NCBI GenBank assembly: GCA_003988855.1
Contig: QYAI01000045.1
Span: forward strand, 62,001 to 126,000
Origin: Arachnopeziza araneosa
Taxonomy: Eukaryota > Ascomycota > Leotiomycetes > Helotiales > Arachnopezizaceae
Length of the DNA: 64,000 bases
Direction: 5' to 3'
The position numbers and the translations under genes were made by a program. Positions 10,511-21,939 of this stretch are shown piece after piece (within the stretch, counting starts at the first letter, position 1; the number at the start of each line of letters is the position of its first letter). The notes beneath the pieces were generated by a model that did not search any database, was not told where the DNA came from, and saw only the letters and a program-made list of their open reading frames with translations.

Positions 10511-12724
10511 ATGGCCACCCCCACCACCAGCGACGGCCATCTCCTGCCACCCGCACCAAGCACCACATCCCGCTCACCCAGACCATCCTGGCCTCATCGA
10601 TTCACTTCCCACGGGCCCTCAACACTGCGTCGGGAGACGACAGATCCCAGTACCAGGAGCACCCGCACGTCAACATGGTGGCAGGTCCGACTCTTCAGAG
10701 GCATGGTGCACGATGTGAGGAGACGCTTGCCGTATTATCTGAGCGACTGGACCGATGCCTGGGATTATAGAGTCGTCCCTGCTACGGTCTACATGTACTT
10801 TGCAAAGTTTGTGCCTCTTCTCAAAATGTTATTACTCCCTCTCCACACATGGGATGCTGATGGGAAACTAGTATCCTGCCAGCTTTGGCGTTTTCTTTGG
10901 ATATGTGAGTGATGAATGTCTACTGAATCTTGGGAGGTCATCTGATGAAGTAGGTTCACGAAGACTAAGATGAGCTTTGGTGTTAATGAAGTCCTCCTTG
11001 CGTCGGTTTTGGGTTCTGTTGTTTTTTCAATCTTTGCTGCTCAACCGCTGGTCATTGTTGGTGTTACGGGACCTATTACAGTCTTTAATTAGTGAGCTTG
11101 ATATCTTCGTGGAAATGAGGAAAGTACTGACATTGTACAGTACAGTTTACGATATCATAACCCCCACAGGAACTAATTACTTTGCATTTATGGCGTTGAT
11201 TGGATTGCAAGTTTCCTTGCTCTTTCATCATGCTCTCTCACTAACAATATTTAGATGGTCTCTTGTTATGCACTGGATATTGGCTGTAACAAATGCATGT
11301 AATGCCCTCAAATACGTTACTCGCTTCTCTTGTGACATCTTCGGCTTCTATGTGGCCTTTATCTATCTTCAAAAAGGCATCCAAGTTCTCACCCGCCAAG
11401 GCTCGGACTCGGCTTTTTATCTCTCCATCACAATCGCTCTCCTCGTTCTCGCTGTCGGCTACCTCTGCGGTGTGGTAGGTACCAGTTCCCTCTTCCAGCA
11501 CTATGTCCGGGTGTTCATCAAGGACTATGGAACACCGCTCACCGTTATTTTCTTCACTGGCTTTGTGCACATTGGAAAGATGCGAAATGTTGAACTGAGT
11601 ACTCTGCCCACAAGTAAAGCATTCTTCCCTACCATTGATCGAGGATGGTTTGTTCATTTCTGGAATGTTGGTTTGGGAGACGTTTTTATTGCGATACCCT
11701 TTGCTATTCTTCTCACTATTCTGTTCTACTTCGATCACAATGGTACTTCCTCTGTTTATAATTTCCGCATCAAAACAACTAAGCCTATCCAGTCTCCTCT
11801 CTTATAGCTCAAGGTACCGAGTTTCCGCTTCGAAAACCTGCAGGTTTCCACTGGGATATCTTCCTCTTAGGTATAACCACTGGCGCTGCCGGCCTCCTTG
11901 GGATCCCCTTCCCCAACGGACTCATCCCTCAAGCACCCTTCCATACCGCCTCACTATGTGTTAGTAAAGTCGTCCACTCTTCCGACAAGGGCCACCGCGT
12001 CACCCAAATCACCCGCGTTGTAGAACAGCGTCTCTCAAACCTAACCCAAGGCCTCCTCACTCTGATAACCATGACGCACCCTTTCCTCATCATCCTCCAC
12101 CTTATCCCACAATCCGTCCTCTCCGGTCTCTTTTTCGTCATGGGTATCCAGGCACTGTCTGGCAACTCCATCACACTTAAAATTATCTTTCTTCTCAGCG
12201 ATTCATCGCTTCCAGTGGCTCATTCGGCGGAACCATTAACAAAAATCTCGAAATCCAAAATCTATACCTTTATCGGGATTCAGCTCCTAGGGTTCGCAGC
12301 CACCTTCGCTATCACACAGACGGTTGCGGCGGTTGGGTTCCCGATTGTGATTATCGCGATGGTGCCATTGCGGGTCTGGATATTGCCCAGGTGGTTCAGC
12401 GAGGAGGAATTAAAGGTTCTGGATCAGCCTACTGCAAGTGCATTTACGATGCAGAGTGTGGGGGGCATTTATGGTGAGGATCTAGGTGAAGATAGGGTTG
12501 GGGATAGAGACGGAGAGATTGAAACGGGGGAGAGCGCAGATCAGAGCGCTAGTGAAGGAGTTTTTATTGGGAGTTCTGGTGATGAAGAAGCTGCGGAGAG
12601 AGGGGAAGGACGAGTAGGGATGGCAGTGAAGATTAGAGATAGGATAGGGAGAAGCTCTAGAGGTGGGGAGGATTTTGAGCTATCTGCTCAGAAACCAGGT
12701 GTTGCTAGGAGAAGAGAAGTATGA
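10511..12724 (+). CDS. BOR1-like: Bor1-like boron/anion (HCO3-) transporter, SLC4 family
   Basis: 650 aa, polytopic plasma-membrane carrier of the SLC4/HCO3_cotransp family; fungal Bor1 exports borate. Exons are 10511-10806, 10872-10904 (33 nt), 10954-11091, 11141-11206, 11255-11742 and 11793-12724, and the sum is a multiple of three. Diagnostic stretches include RRRLPYYLSDWTDAWDYRVV, PLVIVGVTGPITVFNY, TPTGTNYFAFMALIG, FYVAFIYLQKGIQVL and DTKGHRVTQ-like SDKGHRVTQITRVVEQRLSN. The fourth intron (11207-11254) uses a GC donor (GCAAGT) with a CACTAAC branch site. At the last intron I chose the acceptor at 11792, which restores VSSLIAQGTEFPLRKPAG; a second AG 15 bases on would drop five residues. 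The C-terminal ~130 residues are acidic and cytoplasmic. Confidence 0.93.
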
Positions 12725-13242
12725 GCTGAAATTGTGGTCACTGTTGAAGCTCTGTCGATAATTTTTACATTAACATTAAACTAGGGATTCCTGTCAAACT
12801 CCCATGAAACTCCGGTTTGTTCTTTCTAAAATATAGAACCAGACTAATATATACCAGTAACAAGCCTCGATATAATGTAAAGTGCCTACCATATACATCT
12901 TGTCTTGTTTACATGCACGCTCGGTTACCGTCTTTCAACGTCCAAAGATCAAGCAAGCTTAAGATGGCTCTCTATGAGTTTCAGTCACAATTCACAAGGT
13001 AAAGATGGAATCTCATATATCAATATACAGAAAAATAACAACAGAATATCGACGACAGGACTAAATCACTAGTGCTGACGACGAGGCGAATCCCCAACGA
13101 TAGTGGGGGCGGGGTACCTACTGTCGGTACCTTACTTCAGTCCCCATCCCTAGTAAACATTTTTATTTTCATCTATCGATATAAATCCCATCTCCGCCGC
13201 TTCAAACCCAGATCAATCACCTCTCACCACCGATCCCAATTG

Positions 13243-14899
13243 ATGGCGTCACAACCGTCCATCGCCCTCCGCAATCTCAACCATCTGGATGCGGGAATCG
13301 TTCCCCATCCGGGAGATGGTGGGCTGGATGTGCACGGTGGAGACGCGGCGGAGGTTCAAGACGATGAGATCCAGCACGGGACGCAGAATCAGTCGGCGCT
13401 CCCGCCGGCGGATACCGGTCGAGCGGCTTTTCTCTTCTTGGCCGCCGGGTTTGTGGTCGAGGCCTTGGTATGGGGTTAGTTGTGTTTTCTCTCTCTCATC
13501 ATTCGTTTCTATATTCAGACTCGGATTCGGAATGAGAGAGTTGCTCACCCACAACTGCAGGATTCCCCTTCTCCTTTGGCGTCTTCCAGGAATACTACAG
13601 TACTCATGAACCTTTCTCATCGGACCCTTCCGGGATCGCAGTTATCGGGACGACAGCTACCGTGTGTCCCTTTCTCCTTCCCCTTTCTTGATTGGCTGTT
13701 GACGGTATCAGGGCATCATGTACATGGCTGGGCTGATCCTCTTCCCCATGTATAAAAAATGGCCGAGATTAGCTAACACTTCGAAATGGGCGGGACTGCC
13801 TCTCATGGCTGCGGCCTTGGTAGCAGCTTCTTTTACCAATACAGTTAAGGGACTGGTGCTGACCCAGGGTGTGTTGTATGCTTTTGGTGGTTGTATTATC
13901 TATTATCCGACACTGCTTTATATTGATGAGTGGTTTGTGAGGCGGAAGGGATTGGCTTTTGGGGTCATTTGGTAGGTTTATTTGTTCATTCTTTTCGCTA
14001 ATTTTTTGTTGCTTTCAAGAACTGAGCGCTTCTGTTTATCCTAAGAACTTCTCTCCTCTAGAAATCATAAATTAACCCACCCTAGGGCAGGTACCGGAGC
14101 AGCCGGTCTCATCATTCCCTTCATCCTAAATTTCTCACTCACTCACTACGGCTTCCGCAGTACGTTGCGCATCTGGGCCGTAACCCTCCTCCTCCTCTCA
14201 TCACCCTTAATCTACTTTCTCCGTCCACGCATCCCTCCTTCGTCAGGGACTCACTCCCTCCGCTACGGTCTTGGTTTCCTCTCCTCGGCTTCTTTCTGGA
14301 TCCTCCAACTCGGCCTCGCCATCGAATCTCTTGGTTATTTCATCCCCTCCATCTACTTACCCACATACGCACGGTCTCTCGGCCTCTCTCCCTCCATCGG
14401 CACGTTACTAGTAGCACTCCTCAACGCGGCAGGCGTGTTTGCAACTATTATCATGGGCATGCTATGTGATCGATTTCACGTCACGACCGTCATCCTCTTG
14501 TCTGCGTCTGGAGCAACAGTCTCGGTACTGGTGTTTTGGGGGCTGGCGCAAGCGTTACCGTTGTTGGTTGTTTTTAGTGTCGTTTATGGGTTTTTCGCTG
14601 GTGGGTTTGTGAGTACGAATGCCGGCGTTATTAAGATGATGAAGGGGAGAGAGCAGAGTGCTGATGTGGGCTTATTGATTGGAATCATCAGCGCATGTAG
14701 AGGTGTGGGTGCGGTGGTGAGTGGACCGTTGAGTGAGAGGTTGGTGAGAGGCGTAGGTGTGGGTGGAGAGGGGATGGGGGTGGCGTTCAAGACGAGTAGT
14801 GCGTATGCTGGTGATTATGGCGGGTTGGTCGTCTTTACAGGTGTTACTGCGGCGGTTGGAGGGATGAGTTATTTGTGGAAGATGCTAGGTTGGATGTAG
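13243..14899 (+). CDS. MFS transporter, monocarboxylate-transporter (MCT/SLC16) type
   Basis: 468 aa from exons 13243-13474, 13561-13661, 13712-13971 and 14086-14899; the sum is 1407 nt. A ~60-residue hydrophilic N-terminus precedes FLFLAAGFVVEALVWGFPFSFGVFQEYY, the usual first helix of fungal MCT-like carriers. Later landmarks are GTTATGIMYMAGLILFP, ALAASFT-like helices, WAGTGAAGLIIPF, LSPSIGTLLVALLNAAG, GMLCDRFHVTTVILLSA and the GIISACRGVGAVVSGPLSERL region. About 12 membrane helices are expected. The donor at 13971 joins TG to G at 14086; the nearby GGGCAG acceptor was rejected because it breaks the WAGTGAAG motif. Substrate is not predictable; these carriers move monocarboxylates, riboflavin or unknown metabolites across the plasma membrane. 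Confidence 0.88.
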
Positions 14900-15042
14900 A
14901 TGTTGCTGAAAGGAAATTCCAGAAAGTCATCACAAATAGAGGATTTTAGACTAAAGCTGGCCTGTGCTTCTCACACTCCTATTTAGCAACCAGCATTAAA
15001 GATTATGGCAATGATAAATAGACATACCTGCTTCACACATCC

Positions 15043-15340
15043 TCACAGCAATCTCTGCAACGCACGATTATGCTCGGCTAACCTGGTAAACACCAACTGC
15101 GGCATCTCCAACACATCATTCCTCTTGCCGTTCTCACCAACCTCCTTCCAATCCAAGCACCTCCTCGTGATCTCCTCAAACTCAACGCCAGACTGTTAAT
15201 CAGCTCCGGCGACTTCTCGAGCGCGAGCCGACGCATGCGCGTGATGCCGCCGCCCGAGGGAATCGACTCCCATAGTCCGATCTGACTGAGCAGAACGCCG
15301 AGAGCGACGATGGGATTCTGCTGCGTGGGCATTCCTCAGC
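15043..15340 (-). pseudogene. C-terminal relic of a fungal HeLo/kinase-like protein
   Basis: On the minus strand one frame reads NPIVALGVLLSQIGLWESI and then LEKSPELINS. After a shift of frame at about 15184-15190, the next frame reads EFEEITRRCLDWKE and EMPQLVFTRLAEHN, ending with TGA at 15043-15045. The NPxxALGVLLxxIxLW signature and the following tail resemble the C-terminal part of fungal proteins that carry a HeLo-like domain plus a kinase-like domain. There is an upstream stop in the first frame just before 15332, and no start or kinase core is visible. I therefore call it a truncated, frameshifted fragment. An intron ending at AACAG (about 15185) could restore the frame in part, but would leave no room for a matching donor. 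Family assignment rests on motif memory and is moderate. Confidence 0.5.
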
Positions 15341-15370
15341 ATCAAAAGAGGTCCTTTAACGAACCAGAAG

Positions 15371-16740
15371 GTGTTATTGACAGCTACGATCAGCATTGGA
15401 GTTCTATCATTAGTACCTTGTATCGAGCAAACTTTCAAGCTCTGCAGATTTTCCGCTCAATGCTTGGAACCTATTAAAGGTCAATTTTGAGTATGAGACT
15501 CATCGACTTAGGGTGTGGGGCTGTAGCTTTTTCACGCATCCTCTGAGTCTTGATCAACTCCTTCAACAGTTGCAAGAAAGTATTGAGAAAATGAGAACTC
15601 ACATCATTGGGACATTGGGCGACATGGCTCTTATTGCAGGTATGCAACCAAAGCTCTGAGAATCAATGTAAATCCTAACATCTAAAGTGCGTCTGCTGCA
15701 GAGTATAGCAAAGCCGCGTGACAAAACTGCCCAAAAGGCAGTCCTCCAGCTTCAAGCTTGTTTTGGCCGCTATGAGGAGGCAAATAGTTTTGTTCTTGAA
15801 ATCCCTGATTCATTTTATGATGCCGTTTGCCAAGAAGAAGATACCGATTTGACATCTGTCCTTCAAAAACAAATCACAACATTGATCGATTGTTTATTTG
15901 ACGTCTTGCCAGCAATTAGTCGTATCCGGCAGGTCTACTTCCTAGGCCTTGAGCGGGAATCAAACAAACCAAAACACAAAAACAGAGTTATCGTTCCCTC
16001 ATCAATCAGAGCAATAGCGTCTGCTGACGATTCGACTCCAAACCCAGGGGTGTTTACGCAGCCGATGCCTAGTCACTTCGGTGCAGCTAGCACACTTCCA
16101 AGTGAATCAAAAGGAAAAGGAGCCCGACTTATAGCAATCATGACGGGTAAGAAGAGTGAACCGTTGCACAGCGACCCGGAAGACTCGGAGACCGCACTCT
16201 CGCCACCCTATGAACCACATGACCCTGTGCTGGAGATGTTAGCAATGGATCTCGAACTAGCCGAAGCCATTAAAGCGTCGGCCTCAAATCAGCCATCAGA
16301 AAAATCCCAGTCAAGCGATAATCAAGCCATAATGAAGCAAATTTCAGACTGGGAGAATGAGATCTCGCGACTCAAGAGCTGGAGTAAAGCATTTGAGCAA
16401 GGTCTTGGTCCGTCTCCCACCCCTGCCGAGACAGAGGCATGAATGATGGCTTTTGAGAATCTTGTAAACATTGGCTATGTTTTTGGTAAGCCCATTTTGT
16501 TCATTTGCTTCTCACCTCCCAGATGCACGGCTCACACGAGTAGCGAGCGCAATACCCAAAAATACCGACAATAGATCTCCACTTGTAGACAAGTCATACG
16601 CAGAACAAAAGATTCAGAGAATGGTGGCATCGATGCCGAATAAGAGAGCCATGGATCTCAAAATGGCCTTTAACGAAGAGAGTACTCGTGATGCCCTGGC
16701 TGCTTTATCAAACACCAATAGAGCGCTCACAGATCTGTAA
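15371..16740 (+). pseudogene. Degenerate HeLo-like (prion-inhibition/propagation type) gene
   Basis: Plus-strand pieces keep the order expected of a HeLo-like domain: a hydrophobic segment SIGVLSLVPCIEQTFKLC (about 15389-15442), then in another frame FEYETHRLRVWGCSFF (from 15486), continuing across an intron (15640-15687) into a ~250-codon helical, charged stretch. That stretch ends at an in-frame TGA (16440-16442). The same frame then continues as MMAFENLVNIGYVF, an intron (16486-16522) and 70 more codons to TAA at 16738. HeLo domains act in fungal programmed cell death as membrane-targeting modules. Here the missing Met, the frame change near 15480 and the TGA suggest decay. A working gene starting downstream (15687-16442) cannot be excluded. 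I saw no certain homology in the C-terminal half. Confidence 0.4.
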
Positions 16741-17547
16741 TGGAGAATGGTTGCCTAGAGAGCGCCCACAAATGGGTTTTAGGACGTTTTTCTCGTCATC
16801 ATTTTCTCCCTCGGAGAGAAAATGGCCCTTTCTTTCACGGAGAAGACGGAGCAGATCTCATCCCCGCCGTATGCAACAACTTCTAAAGCACCCCGGGATG
16901 GCGCCGCTCTGAAACCCAATCCTTCCTGAAGGAGATGACAGGCACAGCCTACTTCTGCGTCCGCTGCTGTGAGAAGAGCGCCCCATGTATCGAATGCGAT
17001 GGTGGTGCGAGTGTGCGCAGCAAGAGAGAAGTTAGAGTTTCTGAAGTGGTAGCCGAAGTGGATGGTTGGTCGAGACGAGAGGTTGTCCAAAACACAGCTG
17101 CGAATGCGGTTGTCGTCTCAGAAGGTAACGGAGAGAGGGGAGCTATGGTTGCTGAACAGAGGCAACTTGAAAAACCAGAGAGACACACCAGTCTGGCTTG
17201 ATAAACGACTCGTCGGTAGATTGAACTTGTTTATCCCTTGGTCAATACTTGGTCGCCACTCCTATGAAGGCAGAGATAAGCCGCTTCTTGTCACTTGTTT
17301 GTCTTTACAGCTCTTTTACCTTTCAAGAGCAGGTGACTAGAAAAGCATATATATTAAGCATTGATTTTTAAACTAGTCCTGTTTTCGTTTACTGTATGCC
17401 TCTCACTTCACTAACCTCCCAAGTATCAATGTACTTATTGGTGACTGTATTTCCCCAATGCCATTTATCTCAGACTCGGTGCCCACTTGATCTGTAGAGC
17501 ATCGTATCATTTCCGAGAAGCAATCAAGAAGGAGAGGTGACTTGCGA
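16741..17547. other. Intergenic stretch, possibly the tail of the decayed HeLo-like gene
   Basis: Short open frames exist on both strands (for example a Cys-rich one starting TGTAYFCVRCCEK near 16938), but none joins convincingly to its neighbours. No repeats or RNA genes are recognised. Confidence 0.5.
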
Positions 17548-19191
17548 TCACGCTTTGTGAGGCTTGGAGCCGTAAAGATATTCTGCTGCAGAAGCAAAGA
17601 GCCGCTTCCAGAATGGCACTCTCTGGACCAGATAGTCGCGGCCAATCATGGCGGAGATACCACCGTACGCACCGGCAAGGGGCCATATATTCCACAGACC
17701 CCAATGCTGCGAAAAGGCTTGTTCGATAGCCTTTTCATCTGTCTTGATCTTGTCGTATAACGACGGCAGCCAAGTAGCGCCATATTTCACGCGCAGTCTC
17801 TCCGTTTCAAGAACATCATAATCTTGGTTGAATTCCTCCTCTGTCATCCACGACTCGCAATACGTCCATTTTGCACCCATATGATGTCTAACCAACTCCA
17901 CTAGTTTTCGGTTCTCGTCTTTTACGCTCAAGTTAGGGTACTTGCGTGGGCCATAGGTGCCTACATTCCAGAGAACTTCTTTGGTTCGATGCTCGGAATC
18001 CACAAGGCCTTGTTTGGGATTGACTCCTATGCGTGCGCCTTTCAAAAGGGGACAGAATGAGAGTGGATACATATTCCATTGTTCGTCAAAGTCTTTCAGG
18101 AAACCGACAACCCTTGAGGAAGCAAATACTAGATCTTGGATGATGAACTTCTGTGCTAACCCGCTGCGGTGAAGCCCATGATACATGGGACCAGACCGTA
18201 AGCAGGAATCGAAAGCTCGACGAACCACTGGATAATTAGGCAAACAGAAATACTCAAGGCAGAGATCACCTCCCCAGAAAGCTCCGCGGTCATGACGGAA
18301 TAGGTAGTCTACCAGAGGCATTATCATGGTCCGTGTAGAGGTTTTACCCTCACTCTTCTCTTGAACTAGCTCAGTGGATAGTTTCTTGATCCCATGGTAG
18401 AACCAATCATCAGACGGTGCCCAACACTTGAATATCGGTACTGAATCATCGCCGGGCTTCTCAATCAGTTGACCGAGCATCAAAAGACCCTCCTTTGCTG
18501 AGAACAGAACCGTTTCAATGTAGTCTGTATTCTCCGACTTTTGCATGGCTGCAAGGGTCTGCTGGTGGATCGACTCAAACGAGTCTCCATGATACAGCGT
18601 AAGTTGCACGCATGGCCGAGCCGGCATGAGTCGGACTTTGACCAGAGTGATAACACCAAGCGTCCCGCAAGCTCCAGCCGCGCCTCGAAACAGTTCGGGG
18701 TTTTCAGCATCTTTCTCTGAGCAGATCCTGATCTCGCCGTCTCCGGTGACAATCTCGATCTCAGTACAGGTCGCATCAAAGGTTCCGAATTTGAATGAGC
18801 TACACTCTCCAGCCATACCTGAAAACCCGCCGCCGACAGTCAGGGAGGAGAGCTCGGTCACCACGAGTGGCACGAGGTTCTCTTGGAGACTAGCGGTCAA
18901 TATGGCCTCCATGCTGACATTGGGCTCGCAAACAGCGATCTTGGCATCTGTGTCAATCGATATGACATTATCGAGACGGCTTGTATCGATGATTTTATTA
19001 GGATCCAGGCGAATAGTGTTGGTCCGACCAGTGGATCCATGGTAAATACGGAATGGCTGCTGCCTCTTCCGGAAGTCTTTTATGGCTGCTGAGATGGCTG
19101 TAACCTTTTGATTGTGTTTCTCCATTAGATGCAGATCCGAGGGATGAGCAATGCGTTGATCCAGCGAAGCAAAAGTCTGATTATAGGTCAA
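17548..19191 (-). CDS. DHCR24/DWF1-like FAD-linked oxidoreductase
   Basis: 547 aa, single exon. The N-terminal FAD-binding-4 (PCMH-type) domain spans about residues 25-200: FRIYHGSTGRTNTIR, IDTSRLDNVISID, PNVSMEAILTASLQ, then TELSSLTVGGGFSGMAGE and SSFKFGTFDA, the block that carries the flavin contact in delta(24)-sterol reductases. The C-terminal half keeps the DHCR24-type landmarks YFCLPNYPVVRRAFD and a final aromatic WGLWNIWPLAGAYGG. The family reduces the sterol side-chain 24,25 double bond in animals and plants at the ER. Fungi make ergosterol through C-24 methylation and Erg4, so the substrate here may be a different sterol or another olefin. No N-terminal membrane anchor of the animal type is visible. 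The lack of introns contrasts with most neighbours. Confidence 0.85.
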   Translation of the reverse strand: MTYNQTFASLDQRIAHPSDLHLMEKHNQKVTAISAAIKDFRKRQQPFRIYHGSTGRTNTIRLDPNKIIDTSRLDNVISIDTDAKIAVCEPNVSMEAILTASLQENLVPLVVTELSSLTVGGGFSGMAGECSSFKFGTFDATCTEIEIVTGDGEIRICSEKDAENPELFRGAAGACGTLGVITLVKVRLMPARPCVQLTLYHGDSFESIHQQTLAAMQKSENTDYIETVLFSAKEGLLMLGQLIEKPGDDSVPIFKCWAPSDDWFYHGIKKLSTELVQEKSEGKTSTRTMIMPLVDYLFRHDRGAFWGGDLCLEYFCLPNYPVVRRAFDSCLRSGPMYHGLHRSGLAQKFIIQDLVFASSRVVGFLKDFDEQWNMYPLSFCPLLKGARIGVNPKQGLVDSEHRTKEVLWNVGTYGPRKYPNLSVKDENRKLVELVRHHMGAKWTYCESWMTEEEFNQDYDVLETERLRVKYGATWLPSLYDKIKTDEKAIEQAFSQHWGLWNIWPLAGAYGGISAMIGRDYLVQRVPFWKRLFASAAEYLYGSKPHKA

Positions 19192-19951
19192 GGAAGGGAG
19201 AGTGCGGTATAGTGATTGAGCAATGAGACTGATAGCGCGATGAAGCGATTGTGACTGAATTGATGTGAATCTGGTCCGCAGTCACGTGAGAGAGCGGTTA
19301 AAGTTGCAGCAAATACAAAAACATTCATAGAATTATCAAACTTGTGAGCTTTGTCCCCGGGTTCCTTACCGCTCAGGTATTCTTATAATTCGCAGACCCT
19401 AGCTGACGTTGGCAGACGTGCAACGACAAATTCCCGCTCTTCCGGTCGAACACTTAGCGCGTAAACCAGAAAGCGAAACGGTATTTGGCTGGCTCACTCC
19501 ACACAAACATCATTCTCAAAATCATGAATTGGGAATAACGTATATATTGGGTATATCTCTTTCCTACATTCCAGTCGTGTCACTTGCATATCCACTTATT
19601 TCTTTCCCCGTGCCTCTTCACTTCAGTTCGTCTTACACCACTCTCTCCTCCTCCGCGAAACCACTCATCTAACGTCAAAAATAACATACATCAAATGACT
19701 TGTCAACTGCCTTCTCAACCAACTGACCAATCAATCGAAAGGTATCCCAACGCCATAGATATGCATGCAGAACTTCAAATCAGTTGAACTGTCCTCCCCA
19801 ATCAGCTTTCTCGATCCAGTTCCGTCAAGCGACCCAAACTCCTTTTGCTGTATCTGAATCATTACAAGTGTGTACGTGCAGGCATGTGGTATCATATATC
19901 GCTCTCAAATCACCCTCCTGGCTTGAAATAGTGGTTTTCGTGGTCCGGCAC
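19192..19951. other. Intergenic region upstream of the DHCR24-like gene
   Basis: Holds the promoter side of the DHCR24-like gene and the 3' side of the PH-like gene. No supportable coding region, repeat or RNA was seen. Confidence 0.6.
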
Positions 19952-21894
19952 TCATAAAAAGCCGCCCTCGACCCCGAATGCACCTACGCTGCCGCGCCAT
20001 CCACATCTCTTATCCCGTTGGCTTTGCTCAAGTGAACTTCCCGCTCCACCTCTGATGTTAACACCCCCTCTCTCGTCTTGCCCCCCATTTCCGAGATCAC
20101 CAAACTCACTGCTTCCCCTCCCCGAGCTGGACGATTGATTCGTTTGCACGAGCAGTAAACTCGAAGTACTACTCAGCCTTTTTGCAAATTCCTGAAAACT
20201 TAATCGCTTTACACTCGTGCTACTCCGCCTCTTCTCGCTCACGTCCATGGTTTTTAGATTGCTGCCTTCAGCTCTGTTATTCTGGAGTTCTTTCAGACTT
20301 GGGATCGTACTCGTAGAGATAGATCGCGATGGGAGCGCCAAAGATACCGGCCGGCTGCCGCCCTTTCGCGAACTTGTAGTGCCGGTCCGGGGGCGAAGGC
20401 CAGTATGTCCGTGGAAAGCTGCCATCGCTTGTTGGTTTAGAAAAGGAATGGGTGGACTGCGGGGCGGTGGTGAGAGCGGTCTACTGGTACCACTTGAAGG
20501 TCCAAGGGGGGTTTTCCTCCCAGCAATGTAGTCTAATGCTCTTTGTGCGGGAGTTGGAATCGGTACATCAGGCTCTTGATCACTCAACTCAAGGTCGTCG
20601 TCATCGTCGTCAACTGGCTCGCCATTGTCCGAAGCTTCACTCTCCTCTTCCAAGCCCCAAGTCTGCTTCTGCTTCTCTGACTGGTTTGCTTTTCGAGCAT
20701 CATGCTCTCTCATTAAAGCTTCGAAACGTGCTATACTACTTAATTTTCCGTTGTCTTCTTCTTTATCGTTTAATCGCTCGCTACCGGGGATGCACCGCAT
20801 CTGAAACGCACGATCAAGGATCGTCTCTCGAGGCCCGGGAGGGGTCGAAGCGTTGGGCGCAATGGGCGTAATTGCGGATGCAATAGAGTTAGAACCACGT
20901 GTGTGAGAGGAAAGTGCTGAAGACCGGCCTTGGGCGGAGGTCCATCCCTCAATAAACTGGGTGTCGTAGCCTGAAGTCGAGGCTGGCGATGGGAGATCCG
21001 TAGGAAGGGTGGGAGGGTAGTTTTGACTGTGGGAAGCAAATCCCATTGGTGGATGTTGAGAACTGGCTTGGGAGGAGAGGTCTGACCGTCTAGAGCGGAG
21101 ACTAGGGGAGGGAGAGATTAGAGCGGAAGGTCGGATTGGTGCGTTGGAATATGAGCTTTGCTGTTGATTTGGTCGGCTTGTCGAGGTGGTACGAGTGGCA
21201 AAAGGATTCGTAAAATTAAAACTCGGACTCATTGGGCTCATGAGAGTTTCCTCCTCCTGAGGATCATCCCCTGTCAATAATGGCTGCAGTGTGGCCTGCC
21301 ATGCAAGAATATTGTGTTTCTCGTCCGGGATTGTCCGAAATAAAAAGGTATTTGTCCATTGATCCTTTGATAAACCCCCCGTCCTGCTGGATCTTCGTTT
21401 CCGTTGCTTTTCGGACAGAGTATCTGGTCTCAATTCCAGAACGAGGGTTTGGAGGGCGGGACTCTGCTTCCGGTGGGCGACATCTTTCACTATACAGGAC
21501 TTGAAGGCAGATAGTGGATGTTGTGCGAGAAATTCCCAGTCACCCTGTAGAGAAGTCAGATACAAGTCCAGAAGATATTAGAGTCCGTACCTTTGATTTG
21601 TAGATGGAGATGAACAGTTCTCTGCTGGTCGAGTCTGGCTGAGAAACATCTACCAGATTTGATTTCGATGGGGTGGGCCGGAGCCCTTTCTTCCTGCTGG
21701 AGATTTCTGTTTGTGACATGAGGTCGTTCTGTGTCTTTAAGGTTGAGCCGGTTCCAAGAACGACGTATCGCGGCTATCCAGTTAATCAGCGACCGGCCTC
21801 TCCACAGGCAGAGATAACGAACCTTCCACAACGCCCTCCCGATAATGGTCCCACGATCAGGCGGAGCCAACAACATTCCCTCCATCACTATCAT
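19952..21894 (-). CDS. PH-like-domain protein with a long disordered Ser/Pro-rich tail
   Basis: Exons 21894-21823, 21773-21591 and 21544-19952 give about 615 aa; introns are 49 and 46 bp and splice in phase 0. The joined N-terminus reads MEGMLLAPPDRGTI, ALWKPRYVVLG and then LFISIYKSKGDWEFL..HPL, which has the strand pattern and KPRYVVL opening of a pleckstrin-homology fold. After PDEKHNILAWQATLQPLL the rest (about 400 residues) is low complexity: Ser/Thr/Pro-rich, a run of Asp residues, and a C-terminal Arg/Ser region (SVKRLSFQEFAKRLSS). It probably binds membranes or signalling partners. Unspliced reading of exon 1 gives a wrong, out-of-frame middle part. The coding region may extend upstream through an acceptor at 21940, but I could not fix the first exon. 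Confidence 0.7.
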
Positions 21895-21939
21895 CTTGTC
21901 TCCTGCGTTTGCGCCGCAAATTCGGTCCTCAAAAGACTC

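Noticed and set aside
16935..17201. Cys-containing plus-strand frame (starts MTGTAYFCVRCC)
   Set aside because: It is open on both strands in several frames and cannot be spliced to the HeLo-like relic; treated as non-coding.
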